Assembly (NCBI RefSeq): GCF_000971195.1
Contig: NZ_BBLZ01000005.1
Coordinates: 1-64,000, forward strand
From: Demequina soli
Lineage (GTDB): Bacteria; Actinomycetota; Actinomycetes; Actinomycetales; Demequinaceae
Length of the DNA stretch: 64,000 nt
Direction of reading: 5' to 3'
Below, piece by piece: positions 37,781 through 45,748 of this stretch. The notes under the pieces were generated by a model that did not search any database, was not told where the DNA came from, and saw nothing but the letters and a program-made list of their open reading frames with translations. Position 1 is the stretch's first letter; each line of letters begins with the position of its first letter. The position numbers and the translations under genes are program-made.

Positions 37781-38467
37781 TCAGGCGAGGCGGACCGGGT
37801 CCCCCACCCGCATCGCGCCCGGCTCGAGCACCTCGCAGTAGACCGCCACGCACGCGTCGCGGCGCTCGCCGAGGGGCTTGAGCCAGCGGGTGGGCGCGTC
37901 GACGCCGTTCTGTGCGAGGTCGATGACGCGGCACCGCTCGTTGCGTTTGACCGCGCGCATCCGCACGCCGCCGAGCGTGAGCTCGGACCCGATCCAGCCC
38001 TCCTCCACGAACGGCTCGTCGGTGTCGATCACCACGTTGACGCGCAGCCGGCGCGGGTCGGCGTCGGCGCCGAGCTCCGTGCGGCACCAGTCGAGCGTCG
38101 CGGTGCCGACGATCGACACCGGCCGCGAGTCGAAGAACGTGCGCGGCTCGCCCGTGTCGGCGACGATGCGCATCGGCTCGCCGAGACGCGCGCTGAGGTC
38201 GGCGTCGAGCGCGGGGTCCCCCGCGTCCCAGGCGAGGGCGCCGCGCGAGACGACCACCGCATCGTCCACCATCCGTGCCGCGTACCCCATCACGCCCTCG
38301 AAGGGGCGCCACCGCGAGCCGCGCTTGCCCGAGGCGAACAGGCCCTCGCCGTCGACGACCGCGAGCGCGCGGTCGCCCACCAGGCCGCGCGCGTCGACGC
38401 CGACCGCGGCCAGCTCCTCCCCCTGCATGGCCTTGACGGGGTACCTGCTGAGGGACACGATGCGCAT
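37781..38467 (-). CDS. MOSC-domain protein (molybdenum cofactor sulfurase C-terminal-like)
   Basis: 228 residues from ATG 38467, which starts exactly at the predicted transcript start after TACGCT. It has the N-terminal beta-barrel MRIVSLSRYPVKAMQGEE and GLVGDRALAVVD, then the MOSC core with LRVNVVIDTDEPFVEEGW, and KRNERCRVIDL with the conserved cysteine that carries a persulfide. YcbX/YiiM-like relatives reduce N-hydroxylated compounds with molybdenum cofactor. Two GCATCGTCC-type words are near or inside the gene (38259-38267). Divergent from a CPBP protease gene. Confidence 0.88.
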   Translation of the reverse strand: MRIVSLSRYPVKAMQGEELAAVGVDARGLVGDRALAVVDGEGLFASGKRGSRWRPFEGVMGYAARMVDDAVVVSRGALAWDAGDPALDADLSARLGEPMRIVADTGEPRTFFDSRPVSIVGTATLDWCRTELGADADPRRLRVNVVIDTDEPFVEEGWIGSELTLGGVRMRAVKRNERCRVIDLAQNGVDAPTRWLKPLGERRDACVAVYCEVLEPGAMRVGDPVRLA

Positions 38468-38514
38468 CCCGCCAGCGTAGGCCGGGAACCCCCGCTCGTT
38501 AGAGTGGCGTGACG
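38468..38514. promoter_or_regulatory. Divergent leaderless promoters (MOSC and CPBP genes)
   Basis: Minus strand TACGCT (38479-38474) ends 6 bases before ATG 38467. Plus strand TAGAGT (38500-38505) ends 9 bases before ATG 38515, which favours that ATG over GTG 38509. Confidence 0.5.
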
Positions 38515-39327
38515 ATGGACATCGCAGCCCCCGCGCACGACGCGCCTCCCGCTCAGGTCACCCTGCCGAGCCGCGGCCGCATGCGCGCCGAGGTCTGGAT
38601 CGTGCTGGGCCTGTCGCTGGGCCAGACCGCCGTGTACGCGGCGATCCGCCTCATCGAGCGGTACATGTCCTCGACCCCCATCTCGGGCCAGACCACCACG
38701 CTCAACCCGAGCCGCTCGTCGATCGACGTCATCGACCTGATCCGGCAGCTGCTGAGCATCGGCTTCGCGCTCGTGCCGGTCGCGCTCGCGCTGTACCTGC
38801 TGAGCCAGCACGGCGTCTCGTCGCGCGTCCGCCTCGGACTGGTGGGGCCGGCGCGCCGCTGGTGGGGAGACGTGGGCTGGGGCATGATCCTCGCCGCGTC
38901 GATCGGGTTGCCCGGGCTGGCGCTGTACGCCATCTCGCGCGCGCTGGGCCAGACCGTGACCATCGACACGTCGGGGCTTCCGTCGGCGTGGTGGTCGGCG
39001 ACGATCCTCCTGCTGTCCGCCGCGGCCGCGGGCGTGCTCGAGGAGTTCGTGGTGGTCGGCTTCGTGCTGACGCGCCTGCGTGACCTCGGGCGGTCGCCGT
39101 GGACCGCGATCATCCTCGCGGCGCTGCTGCGCGGCGGCTACCACCTGTACCAGGGCTGGCCGATGGCGCTCGGCAACGTCGCGATGGGCCTGGTGTTCGG
39201 CTTCATGTACGTGCGCCGCGGACGCCTGGCGCCGCTGGTGATCGCGCACTGGACCATCGACGCCGTGTCCTTCATCGGGCCCGAGGTGGTCCCGCACGCC
39301 TGGCTCGTGTCGCTGGGCGTCGCGTAG
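38515..39327 (+). CDS. CPBP-family intramembrane metalloprotease
   Basis: 270 residues. About seven membrane segments; the conserved EE motif GVLEEFVVVGFVLTRL, then LRGGYHLYQGW (Arg/Tyr/His), and PLVIAHWTIDAVSF (His) make the metal site of the Abi/CPBP (Rce1-like) family. These proteases cut substrates within the membrane; in bacteria they often give bacteriocin self-immunity, but no bacteriocin gene is visible here. Monocistronic by spacing (46 bases to the next gene, which has its own promoter). Confidence 0.88.
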   Translation: MDIAAPAHDAPPAQVTLPSRGRMRAEVWIVLGLSLGQTAVYAAIRLIERYMSSTPISGQTTTLNPSRSSIDVIDLIRQLLSIGFALVPVALALYLLSQHGVSSRVRLGLVGPARRWWGDVGWGMILAASIGLPGLALYAISRALGQTVTIDTSGLPSAWWSATILLLSAAAAGVLEEFVVVGFVLTRLRDLGRSPWTAIILAALLRGGYHLYQGWPMALGNVAMGLVFGFMYVRRGRLAPLVIAHWTIDAVSFIGPEVVPHAWLVSLGVA

Positions 39328-39361
39328 CCCCCGCCTCCGACTTCCGCGCCCCGCGCACCCG

Positions 39362-39367
39362 TAGACT
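39362..39367 (+). promoter_or_regulatory. -10 element for leaderless flippase-pseudokinase gene
   Basis: TAGACT ends 6 bases before ATG 39374; no ribosome site. Confidence 0.6.
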
Positions 39368-39373
39368 CGCCGC

Positions 39374-41836
39374 ATGGCCGCCGACGCATCCCTGACGCGC
39401 GTGGACGCGCCGACGGTGCGCATCGTCGACGAGCCCGAGACCCGCGTCCGCCGGTTCACCGACGTGATCGGCCTCCTGCTGACCGCGCTCGGCATCGTGG
39501 CGGTGCTGCTCATCGGCGAGTTCGCCATCGGCACCACGCAGGGCCTCACGCAGGACATCTCGTCGATCTCCCCGCTGCTGCAGCGGCTCCTCATCGCGCC
39601 CGTCAACCTGTTCACCGCGATCCTCGCGGTGGTGATCCCGGCGATCATGATCGTCGACATGCTCGTGCGCCGCGAGCCGCGACGCATCATCGAGGCGCTC
39701 GGCGCCGCGATCCTCGGCGTCATCGTCACGCTCGTCGCGGCGTTCATGCTGCTCCAGTGGGGCACCGCCGAGCTGCAGGCAAGCCTGACCCCGCGCGGCG
39801 CCTCGACCATCCAGCTGCCCGCCTACGTGGCCGCGATCTCCGCGCTGCTCACCGCAGCGGGCCGTCGCTCGACGCGCCGCAGCCTGTCGCTGTCGTGGAA
39901 CATCCTGTGGCTCGGGCTCGCGATCGCCGTGATCTTCGCGGTCGTGACGATCCCGTCGACGCTGCTCACCGTGCTGTTCGGCCGGGTCGCGGGCCTCGCG
40001 CTGCGCTACTGGCTCGGCTCGACCGCCGACCGCGCGTACGGCGACACGCTCGTCGAGGGGCTGAGACGCGCAGGCTTCGAGCCGAGCGTGCTCGTGCGCG
40101 CCGACATCGAGCACGAGACCCCCGACCCCGAGCTCGACGAGGTCACGGACGCGCTCGCGCGCACCCGCGACGGCCGCGTGTACGCGATGACGACGGCCGA
40201 CCACCACCGGTACGTGGTGATCGCGCTGGACGGCGACCAGCAGGCCGCCGGCCTCGTGTCGAAGATGTGGACGTCGCTGCGCCTGCGCGGCATCGACACC
40301 CGGCCCGACGTGTCGCTGCGTCAGAGCGCCGAGGCCACCGCGCTCGTGTCGCACGCCGCGCGCGTCGCCGGCGTGCGCACCGGACGCGTGCTCGGCATGG
40401 GCCAGATCCGCGACACGATGCTGCTGGTCTACCAACGCCCCCCGGCCGCGCGCCCCTTCGCCGACGTCCCCGTCGACGAGGCGGACGATGCGCTGCTCGA
40501 CGCGATCTGGACCGAGGTCGCCACGGCGCACCGCGCCGGCATCTCGCACCGCCAGCTGTCGGGCGACACGGTGCTCGTGGGGCTCGACACCGACCTCGAC
40601 GCCCCCAACGTGTGGCTCACCGCGTGGGACCTGGGCGAGGCGGCGACCAGCACCTTCGCGCAGCGCATCGACGTCGCGCAGGTGCTCGCCATGATCGCCG
40701 CGCGCGTCGGCGCGCAGCGGGCGGTCGACTCGGCGTTCCGCGCGCTCGGCTCGGAGCCCGTCGAGCAGGCGGCGCCGCTGCTCCAGGCCATCGCGCTTCC
40801 GCCGGTCACGCGCGCCGCGGTCAAGGACAGCACCGAGCCGAAGCTGCTCGACTCGGTGCGCGAGGCGATCCTCGCGCGCTCCCCCGACGCCGAGGTCGCG
40901 AGCGAGAACATCGTCCGGTTCGGCTGGCGCACGGTCCTCACCATCGTGCTCGGCCTCGTCGCGGCGGCCGTGATCCTCGCGGGCTTCAACACGCAGGACT
41001 TCCTCGACGCGGTCCAGCAGGCCAGCCCCTGGTGGATGGTCGCGGGCTTCGTGTTCTCGATGCTCACCTACGTGGGTGCCGCGCTCGCGCTGGCCGCGTT
41101 CAGCCCGGTACGCATCCCGTTCTGGCGCGTCCTCATCGCGCAGTTCGCGACCGCGTACATCTCGGTCGCCGTCCCCGCCGGCGTGGGCCCCGTCGCGCTC
41201 AACGTGCGCCTCCTGACCAAGCGCAAGGTCGCGCCGCCCCTCGCGGTCGCGACCGCCGCGCTCGTCCAGGTGAGCGCCGCCGTCGTCACGGTGCTCGGCC
41301 TCATCGCGCTCACCATCGCCTCGGGCTCGCAGGGCGCGCTCGCCGCGCTGCCCTCGACCGCGATCATCATCGCGATCGGCGTCGTCGTGCTGGTGATCGC
41401 CGGTGCGCTGCTCGTGCCGCAGGTCCGCGCGTGGGTGCAGCGGCGCATCGTCCCCACGCTGCGCCAGACCTGGCCGCGGCTCGCCCAGATCCTGGGCCAG
41501 CCGTGGCGCCTCGCGATGGGCCTCGCGGGCAGCCTGCTGCTCACGGTCGCGTACATCGGGGCGTTCCAGTCGGCGCTGCTGGCGTTCGGCCAGCACATGG
41601 CCGTCATCGACTCGGCCGTCCTCTACTTCGTCGCGAGCGCGGTCGGCTCCGCGGTGCCGACGCCGGGCGGCCTGGGCGCCGTCGAGTTCGCGCTCACGTC
41701 CGGCCTCGCGGGCGCCGGCGTGCCGTGGGGCATCGCGCTGTCCGCGACGCTCGTGTACCGCCTGGTCACCTACTGGCTGCCCATCCCGCTGGGCTTCGCC
41801 GCCATGAAGTACATGGAGCGCCACGGGGAGCTGTAG
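39374..41836 (+). CDS. Lysylphosphatidylglycerol synthase-TM/UPF0104 flippase fused to a pseudokinase-like domain
   Basis: 820 residues in three parts. Residues ~30-215 hold about five membrane segments. Residues ~225-500 form a soluble domain with a protein-kinase-like order: AGISHRQLSGDTVLVG aligns with the catalytic HRD loop but lacks Asp and Asn, and LTAWDLGEA takes the DFG place, so catalysis is unlikely. Residues ~515-820 are a second membrane block with the UPF0104 motifs FATAYISVAVPAGVGPVALN and SAVGSAVPTPGGLGAVEF. Homologues with this fusion occur in actinobacteria; the flippase half should move lipid-linked or amino-acylated lipids and the pseudokinase may sense a ligand. Two copies of the GGACGATGC word lie in the gene (40483, 41445). 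Confidence 0.82.
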   Translation: MAADASLTRVDAPTVRIVDEPETRVRRFTDVIGLLLTALGIVAVLLIGEFAIGTTQGLTQDISSISPLLQRLLIAPVNLFTAILAVVIPAIMIVDMLVRREPRRIIEALGAAILGVIVTLVAAFMLLQWGTAELQASLTPRGASTIQLPAYVAAISALLTAAGRRSTRRSLSLSWNILWLGLAIAVIFAVVTIPSTLLTVLFGRVAGLALRYWLGSTADRAYGDTLVEGLRRAGFEPSVLVRADIEHETPDPELDEVTDALARTRDGRVYAMTTADHHRYVVIALDGDQQAAGLVSKMWTSLRLRGIDTRPDVSLRQSAEATALVSHAARVAGVRTGRVLGMGQIRDTMLLVYQRPPAARPFADVPVDEADDALLDAIWTEVATAHRAGISHRQLSGDTVLVGLDTDLDAPNVWLTAWDLGEAATSTFAQRIDVAQVLAMIAARVGAQRAVDSAFRALGSEPVEQAAPLLQAIALPPVTRAAVKDSTEPKLLDSVREAILARSPDAEVASENIVRFGWRTVLTIVLGLVAAAVILAGFNTQDFLDAVQQASPWWMVAGFVFSMLTYVGAALALAAFSPVRIPFWRVLIAQFATAYISVAVPAGVGPVALNVRLLTKRKVAPPLAVATAALVQVSAAVVTVLGLIALTIASGSQGALAALPSTAIIIAIGVVVLVIAGALLVPQVRAWVQRRIVPTLRQTWPRLAQILGQPWRLAMGLAGSLLLTVAYIGAFQSALLAFGQHMAVIDSAVLYFVASAVGSAVPTPGGLGAVEFALTSGLAGAGVPWGIALSATLVYRLVTYWLPIPLGFAAMKYMERHGEL

Positions 41837-42094
41837 GTCTGTCAGTTGTCGCTCGACTTCGGCAATCGGACCCTAGGTGAGCAATGTTGCCTTTCTAGTG
41901 CGGCAATATCCAAGGTGCGCACTTTCGCACCGGGGCCGCCGTCGCATCACACCTCGCCTCACGCGCAAGGCCCGCGGACGTCAGCAGGCCGGGCGGGACC
42001 GCCCTCGTCGTGGGCATATCGGCGCGCCAGTCGGGCCACGGCGAGGCTGCGACGACCCGACGATCGCGCGGCTGGCCGATGCGTCGGCCGGGCG
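41837..42094. other. Intergenic stretch, no gene recognised
   Basis: 258 bases, less GC-rich at the start (around 41855-41915). It has a weak hairpin (TTGCC/GGCAA near 41885-41906) and no coding pattern I can support; possibly remnant DNA at the edge of an acquired segment. Confidence 0.4.
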
Positions 42095-42745
42095 TCAGGC
42101 GGTAGGCGTCCACCCCTGGGGGGTGGTGATGAGCAGGCGTGCGCCCGAGGCTGCGGGGTCGACGGCGATCGCGACGAGGGCCTTGGCGACGTTCGCGAAC
42201 GGCAGCGTGGGAAGCCCCGGCACCTTGGCGACGGTCGCGAGCGGCTGGACCGCGGCCTCAGGCAGCGTCGGGGAGTCCTTGAGGTTCACCGGATACGTGA
42301 TCGTGTAGTCCAGGCCCGAGGCGACCAGCTGTGCGTCGGCGGCGGCCTTGTCGGCGAAGAACCCCTTGAGCACGGTGCGGTAGAGGAGGCGTGCGAAGCC
42401 CGAGGCCTTCGGGGCGGTATCGCCCGCGCCGAACGCCGAGACGAGCACCACGCGCTGAACGGCGGCGGTGCGGACCGCGTCGATGATGCTCGGCAGCGCG
42501 CGCTGCATGAACGACGCGTCGCGCATGGAACCGGTGATGGCCACGATCACCGCGTCCGCGCCCGCGGCCGCGGAGGCGAGCGCGGCGCTGTCCGAGGCGT
42601 CGCCTGCGGCCACGGTCAGGCCGGCGCGGGCCTCGACGGCCTCGGGCCGACGCACGTACGCGATGACCTCGTGCCCGGCGGCGAGCGCCTCGTCCACGGT
42701 GCGCGAGCCGACGTTTCCGGTTGCTCCGATGACGACGATCTTCAT
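42095..42745 (-). CDS. NAD(P)-binding SDR-like protein (atypical short-chain reductase/NmrA-like)
   Basis: 216 residues from ATG 42745 with GGAG at the right distance. MKIVVIGATGNVGSRTVDEA is a perfect Rossmann nucleotide-binding start (GATGxxG), followed by VIAYVRRPE, ADAVIVAITGSM, VVLVSAFGAGDT and YTITYPVNLKDSP. These are BVR-B/NmrA-type atypical SDRs without the Tyr-x3-Lys pair; they sense or reduce with NAD(P)H. It lies next to and on the same strand as a TetR regulator, 62 bases downstream, so it is probably its target gene. Confidence 0.88.
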   Translation of the reverse strand: MKIVVIGATGNVGSRTVDEALAAGHEVIAYVRRPEAVEARAGLTVAAGDASDSAALASAAAGADAVIVAITGSMRDASFMQRALPSIIDAVRTAAVQRVVLVSAFGAGDTAPKASGFARLLYRTVLKGFFADKAAADAQLVASGLDYTITYPVNLKDSPTLPEAAVQPLATVAKVPGLPTLPFANVAKALVAIAVDPAASGARLLITTPQGWTPTA

Positions 42746-42807
42746 GTGCTGTGCTCCTGGATCACTAGGTGGCGAGGGGTTGATGGGGCGGCTGATGCCG
42801 CGCGGGC

Positions 42808-43392
42808 TCAGGGCGCGGTGCTCGACTCGAGCACGCTCCGCCATGCGCTCATGCAGGCCTCGAGGGCCTGCTCGGTGCCAACACCCGCGTCGGCGGCGTG
42901 ACGCGCGGCGAACTCCACGAAGGCGAGCCATGCGCCGAACGACAGTCGACGCTCCGGCGTGTCGGGCGCTCCGGTCGCAGCGATGAGACGGTCGACCTGG
43001 ACCACGTGGTTCGCGGCAGCGATGCGAGTCACCTCGGGCGAGCCGGCCTCATCGGCGGCATAGAGCTCCCGGATACCGCCGGAGCTCTCGGCGAAGTGGG
43101 CGAAGTACGCACGGAGCGCTCGCTCGATGTTCTCCTGCGGCGAGCGGGTCTCGTCCGGGGCGGTCGCGACGAGCAGCCGGTCCGCTTCGCGCTGCAGCAC
43201 CGCCTCGAGCAGGCTCTGCTTGCCGGGGAAGTAGTGGTAGACGAGCGGACGGGTCACGCCCGCGTCGCGGGCGATCGCGCTCATGGAGGCACCCGCCACG
43301 CCGTCGCGCTCGAAGTGGCGCGCGGCGACCGCCTCGATCTGCTCGCGCCGCTGGTCGGGCGAGAGGCGCGGCGAAGGCGATCGGTTTGTCAC
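42808..43392 (-). CDS. TetR-family transcriptional regulator
   Basis: 194 residues, GTG 43392 directly after a TATATT box. The N-terminal HTH (ARHFERDGVAGASMSAIARD then GVTRPLVYHYFPGKQSLLEA) is standard TetR; the C-terminal ~120 residues would bind an unknown ligand. It is divergent from a MauE/DoxX gene with overlapping promoters and precedes the NAD(P)-binding gene on its own strand, so it may control both. The inducer cannot be read from the sequence. Confidence 0.92.
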   Translation of the reverse strand: MTNRSPSPRLSPDQRREQIEAVAARHFERDGVAGASMSAIARDAGVTRPLVYHYFPGKQSLLEAVLQREADRLLVATAPDETRSPQENIERALRAYFAHFAESSGGIRELYAADEAGSPEVTRIAAANHVVQVDRLIAATGAPDTPERRLSFGAWLAFVEFAARHAADAGVGTEQALEACMSAWRSVLESSTAP

Positions 43393-43447
43393 CTGACTAA
43401 TATACTTCCACTCACACGATCACGCGCACAGAACCCGGGGGAGGACC
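43393..43447. promoter_or_regulatory. Divergent overlapping promoters of TetR and MauE/DoxX genes
   Basis: Plus strand TATACT (43401-43406); minus strand TATATT (43404-43399), which ends 6 bases before GTG 43392. The AT-rich GACTAATATAC segment is the best place for TetR binding. GGGGGAGGACC gives the MauE/DoxX gene a ribosome site. Confidence 0.55.
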
Positions 43448-43951
43448 ATGACCACCGTCGCACCGGACACCTCGACGTCCCGCATCACCTGGAGCACCGT
43501 TCAGCCGTGGCTGTCCACCGCGGTCCGCCTCGGCATGGCCGCCAGCCTCATCGCCGCAGCGATGCCCAAGTTGCTGGACATCCCGCAGTCGATCATCGCG
43601 GTCCGCGCCTACCGCATCCTCCCCGAGACCGTCGTGCCCCTCGTGGGCACCCTGCAGCCGTTCCTCGAGCTTCTCCTCGCGGCGTTCCTGGTCGCCGGGC
43701 TCTTCACCCGCGCCGCGGCCGTGATGTGGCTCGCGATGATGGCCGCGTACACCACGGGCGTCATCTGGGCCTGGGCGCACGGCCTCAGCATCGACTGCGG
43801 CTGCTTCGGCGGAGGCGGCGAGGTCGCAGAAGGCACCACCAACTACCCCCTCCACCTGCTCGAACGCGCCGGCTTCATCGCTCTGGGCGCATTCCTCGTC
43901 GTGCTGCCCCGCTCGCGCCTGTCGCTTGACGGATGGATGCGGGACGCATAG
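43448..43951 (+). CDS. MauE/DoxX-family redox-associated membrane protein
   Basis: 167 residues, ATG after GGAGG. Four membrane segments and GLSIDCGCFGGGGE between the third and fourth; the paired cysteines in DCGCF are the mark of MauE-type proteins, which help disulfide or methylamine-dehydrogenase-type maturation. LGMAASLIAAAMPKLLDI near the start is the DoxX-like first span. The usual partner thioredoxin-like gene is not next to it, so its role here is open. Probably regulated by the divergent TetR protein. Confidence 0.88.
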   Translation: MTTVAPDTSTSRITWSTVQPWLSTAVRLGMAASLIAAAMPKLLDIPQSIIAVRAYRILPETVVPLVGTLQPFLELLLAAFLVAGLFTRAAAVMWLAMMAAYTTGVIWAWAHGLSIDCGCFGGGGEVAEGTTNYPLHLLERAGFIALGAFLVVLPRSRLSLDGWMRDA

Positions 43952-44114
43952 GAAGTGCCGACGGCTCGCGCCATTCGCGACCGCACCACCGCACACGCGC
44001 CTGATCGTGCCGCGCGTTGCAGCGCGGACACCTGCGCGGCGACCACAGCGGTCGGTGACCGGCAGCCTCCGACACTGACGGAAGAATCCCCAGGTAGACC
44101 GCGGTGTCGAGGAA

Positions 44115-44183
44115 TTGCCACGATGTAGCGCACCCGTGCGTGCTTGCCGGTCGTCTCGGCTGTGCGGGCGCACATCGTGGCAA
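44115..44183. repeat. Inverted repeat in the gap before marR
   Basis: TTGCCACGATGT (44115-44126) and ACATCGTGGCAA (44172-44183) are perfect complements 45 bases apart; weaker GCGC/CCCG pairing extends inward. The 320-base gap (43952-44272) holds no gene I can support. Confidence 0.55.
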
Positions 44184-44248
44184 CGTGCCAACCTAGGCAC
44201 CCACCCGACAGGTGCGTACCGGTGCACGCCTCGTCGCGACGACCACGG

Positions 44249-44268
44249 GTACTTCACAGGTAAAGTAC
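44249..44268 (+). promoter_or_regulatory. Candidate MarR operator overlapping a leaderless promoter
   Basis: GTACTT (44249-44254) and AAGTAC (44263-44268) are an inverted pair 8 bases apart; the -10 box TAAAGT (44261-44266) lies within it and ends 6 bases before ATG 44273. Autoregulation by MarR is the simplest reading. Confidence 0.6.
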
Positions 44269-44272
44269 TTGC

Positions 44273-44728
44273 ATGGCACCGTCGCCCACCGACCCGTTGA
44301 GCCCCGAGGAGGACGCCCTCCTGCGCGAGCTCGCCCGCGTCGCCCTCACCCTGCCGCGCACGTTCACCGCGGATCTCGGCCCCGTCGCCGGGGTCTCGCT
44401 GTCCGAGTACCACGCGCTCATGCACCTCTCCGACGCGCCCGGCCACGCCCTGCGGATGAGCGAGCTCGCCGCCCGCACTGGGCTCTCGCTCGGCGCGGTC
44501 ACCCGCGTCATGCGCGCCCTCGAGACCCAGGGACTCGCCGACCGGCGGCGCTCCGTCGAGGACGGCCGCGGGCAGGAGGCGTTCCTCACCGACGCCGGCC
44601 TCGCCCGCCTGAGCGAGGCGATCCCCGCGCACCGCGCGAGCGCCCGTCGCCAGATCTTCGACCGGCTCGATCCGGCGGAGGTCGCCGCCCTCGCCGACGC
44701 GCTCCACAGGATCGGCGCCGGCGCATGA
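44273..44728 (+). CDS. MarR-family transcriptional regulator
   Basis: 151 residues, leaderless ATG. Winged-helix core: SLSEYHALMHLSDAPGHALR, then MSELAARTGLSLGAVTRVMR as recognition helix, and DRRRSVEDGRGQEAFLTDAG as the wing with the DxR pattern of the family. Its stop overlaps the start of an unknown gene (ATGA), so it co-regulates that gene if it controls its own promoter. The ligand is unknown. Confidence 0.92.
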   Translation: MAPSPTDPLSPEEDALLRELARVALTLPRTFTADLGPVAGVSLSEYHALMHLSDAPGHALRMSELAARTGLSLGAVTRVMRALETQGLADRRRSVEDGRGQEAFLTDAGLARLSEAIPAHRASARRQIFDRLDPAEVAALADALHRIGAGA

Positions 44729-45702
44729 GCAACCCGTACGCGCAGTCCGTGGAGTATGCGCGCTTCGGGCCGTGGATCGACGCGGTCGCGCACCACGACG
44801 ACGTCCCCCGGCTGTTCCGGGACCACCCCGTGGATCTCGCTGCCGCGCGCCTGGTCCTCAAGGTCCCGCGCAACATCCCGCGCCGCGACGCCACGCCAGA
44901 CATGGACCTGTACGACCACCTCCTGGTCGTCGACGACGCCGGGCTCACGGTCCTCAGCCGTGACGGCCACGACGCCGACCGTCGCCGCCCCGCTCCCCCG
45001 CGCGGATTCACCGCCGACCGCATCGCGCTCGCCGACATCGTGGCCCTCGAGGACTCCGTCAACCTGCTGCGCGGCCGCTACCGGATCCACACCAGGGACG
45101 GCGGCGGCGTGGGCTTCGCGTTCAGCGGCTCCGCACGCGCGAGCCTCGCACTCCTCACCGACGCGCTCCGGGCCACCTTCCCCACCAGGGACGATGCGCG
45201 ACCCGCCGGCCCCGCCGGCCTCGCCCTGGCCGCCGCGACCGCCGGGCTGACGGCCGACCTCAGGCCGCTCGACGCCGCCGGCGACCTCGCGCTGACCGCG
45301 GACATCCGCGACGTGGTCGCCGCCCGCCCGACGGTGGCCGCCTGGGCCTGCCACCCTCGCCGGGTGCTCGCCCCGACCGGCGACGGCCCGCGCGGCCTGG
45401 TGCGGCGCATCGGCCACGCGTGGTCGCCGATGGTTCTCCAGGGCGCGATCGTGGCTGGCGACGGCGCCGCTCTCGAGATCCTGGGCCGCCACGAGCCGCT
45501 CACCCGCGGCAACGCGCCCGTCCACTCGGCGTCGCGGCTGACGATGGCACTGAGCCGGCTCGACGCGATCGCGATGACCGACCTCGCCGGCTACGCGGGC
45601 GCGGACGTCGCGACGCTCACCGCCGGCGGATGGCACGCGCGGCTCCCAGTGCCGCACGGCTCGTCCACCCTCGAGCTGCTCGCCGCGGCACGGCCGCGAT
45701 GA
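44725..45702 (+). CDS. Hypothetical protein coupled to MarR
   Basis: 325 residues, ATG 44725 within the marR stop. I do not recognise the family. There are no membrane spans and no signal peptide. Residues ~60-150 look beta-rich with a terminal helix (DHLLVVDDAGLTVLSRDG, then VNLLRGRYRIHTRDG), like a bacterial PH-type domain. The second half (residues ~200-325) is mixed with Trp-rich turns. A GGACGATGC copy (45189-45197) falls between the two halves. Translational coupling to MarR suggests it is the regulator's main target. Confidence 0.7.
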   Translation: MSNPYAQSVEYARFGPWIDAVAHHDDVPRLFRDHPVDLAAARLVLKVPRNIPRRDATPDMDLYDHLLVVDDAGLTVLSRDGHDADRRRPAPPRGFTADRIALADIVALEDSVNLLRGRYRIHTRDGGGVGFAFSGSARASLALLTDALRATFPTRDDARPAGPAGLALAAATAGLTADLRPLDAAGDLALTADIRDVVAARPTVAAWACHPRRVLAPTGDGPRGLVRRIGHAWSPMVLQGAIVAGDGAALEILGRHEPLTRGNAPVHSASRLTMALSRLDAIAMTDLAGYAGADVATLTAGGWHARLPVPHGSSTLELLAAARPR

Positions 45703-45708
45703 GCCGAC

Positions 45709-45744
45709 GGTGCGGCCGCGGCGCTCCTCCGCCGCGGCCGCACC
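45709..45744. terminator. Strong bidirectional terminator
   Basis: A perfect 15-bp stem (45709-45723 with 45730-45744) around CTCCTC, between the convergent unknown gene and the GH35 gene. Confidence 0.9.
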
Positions 45745-45748
45745 GAGA

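Noticed and set aside
41837-42094. Degenerate gene after the flippase-pseudokinase gene
   Set aside because: No frame gives recognisable protein sequence over more than a few residues.
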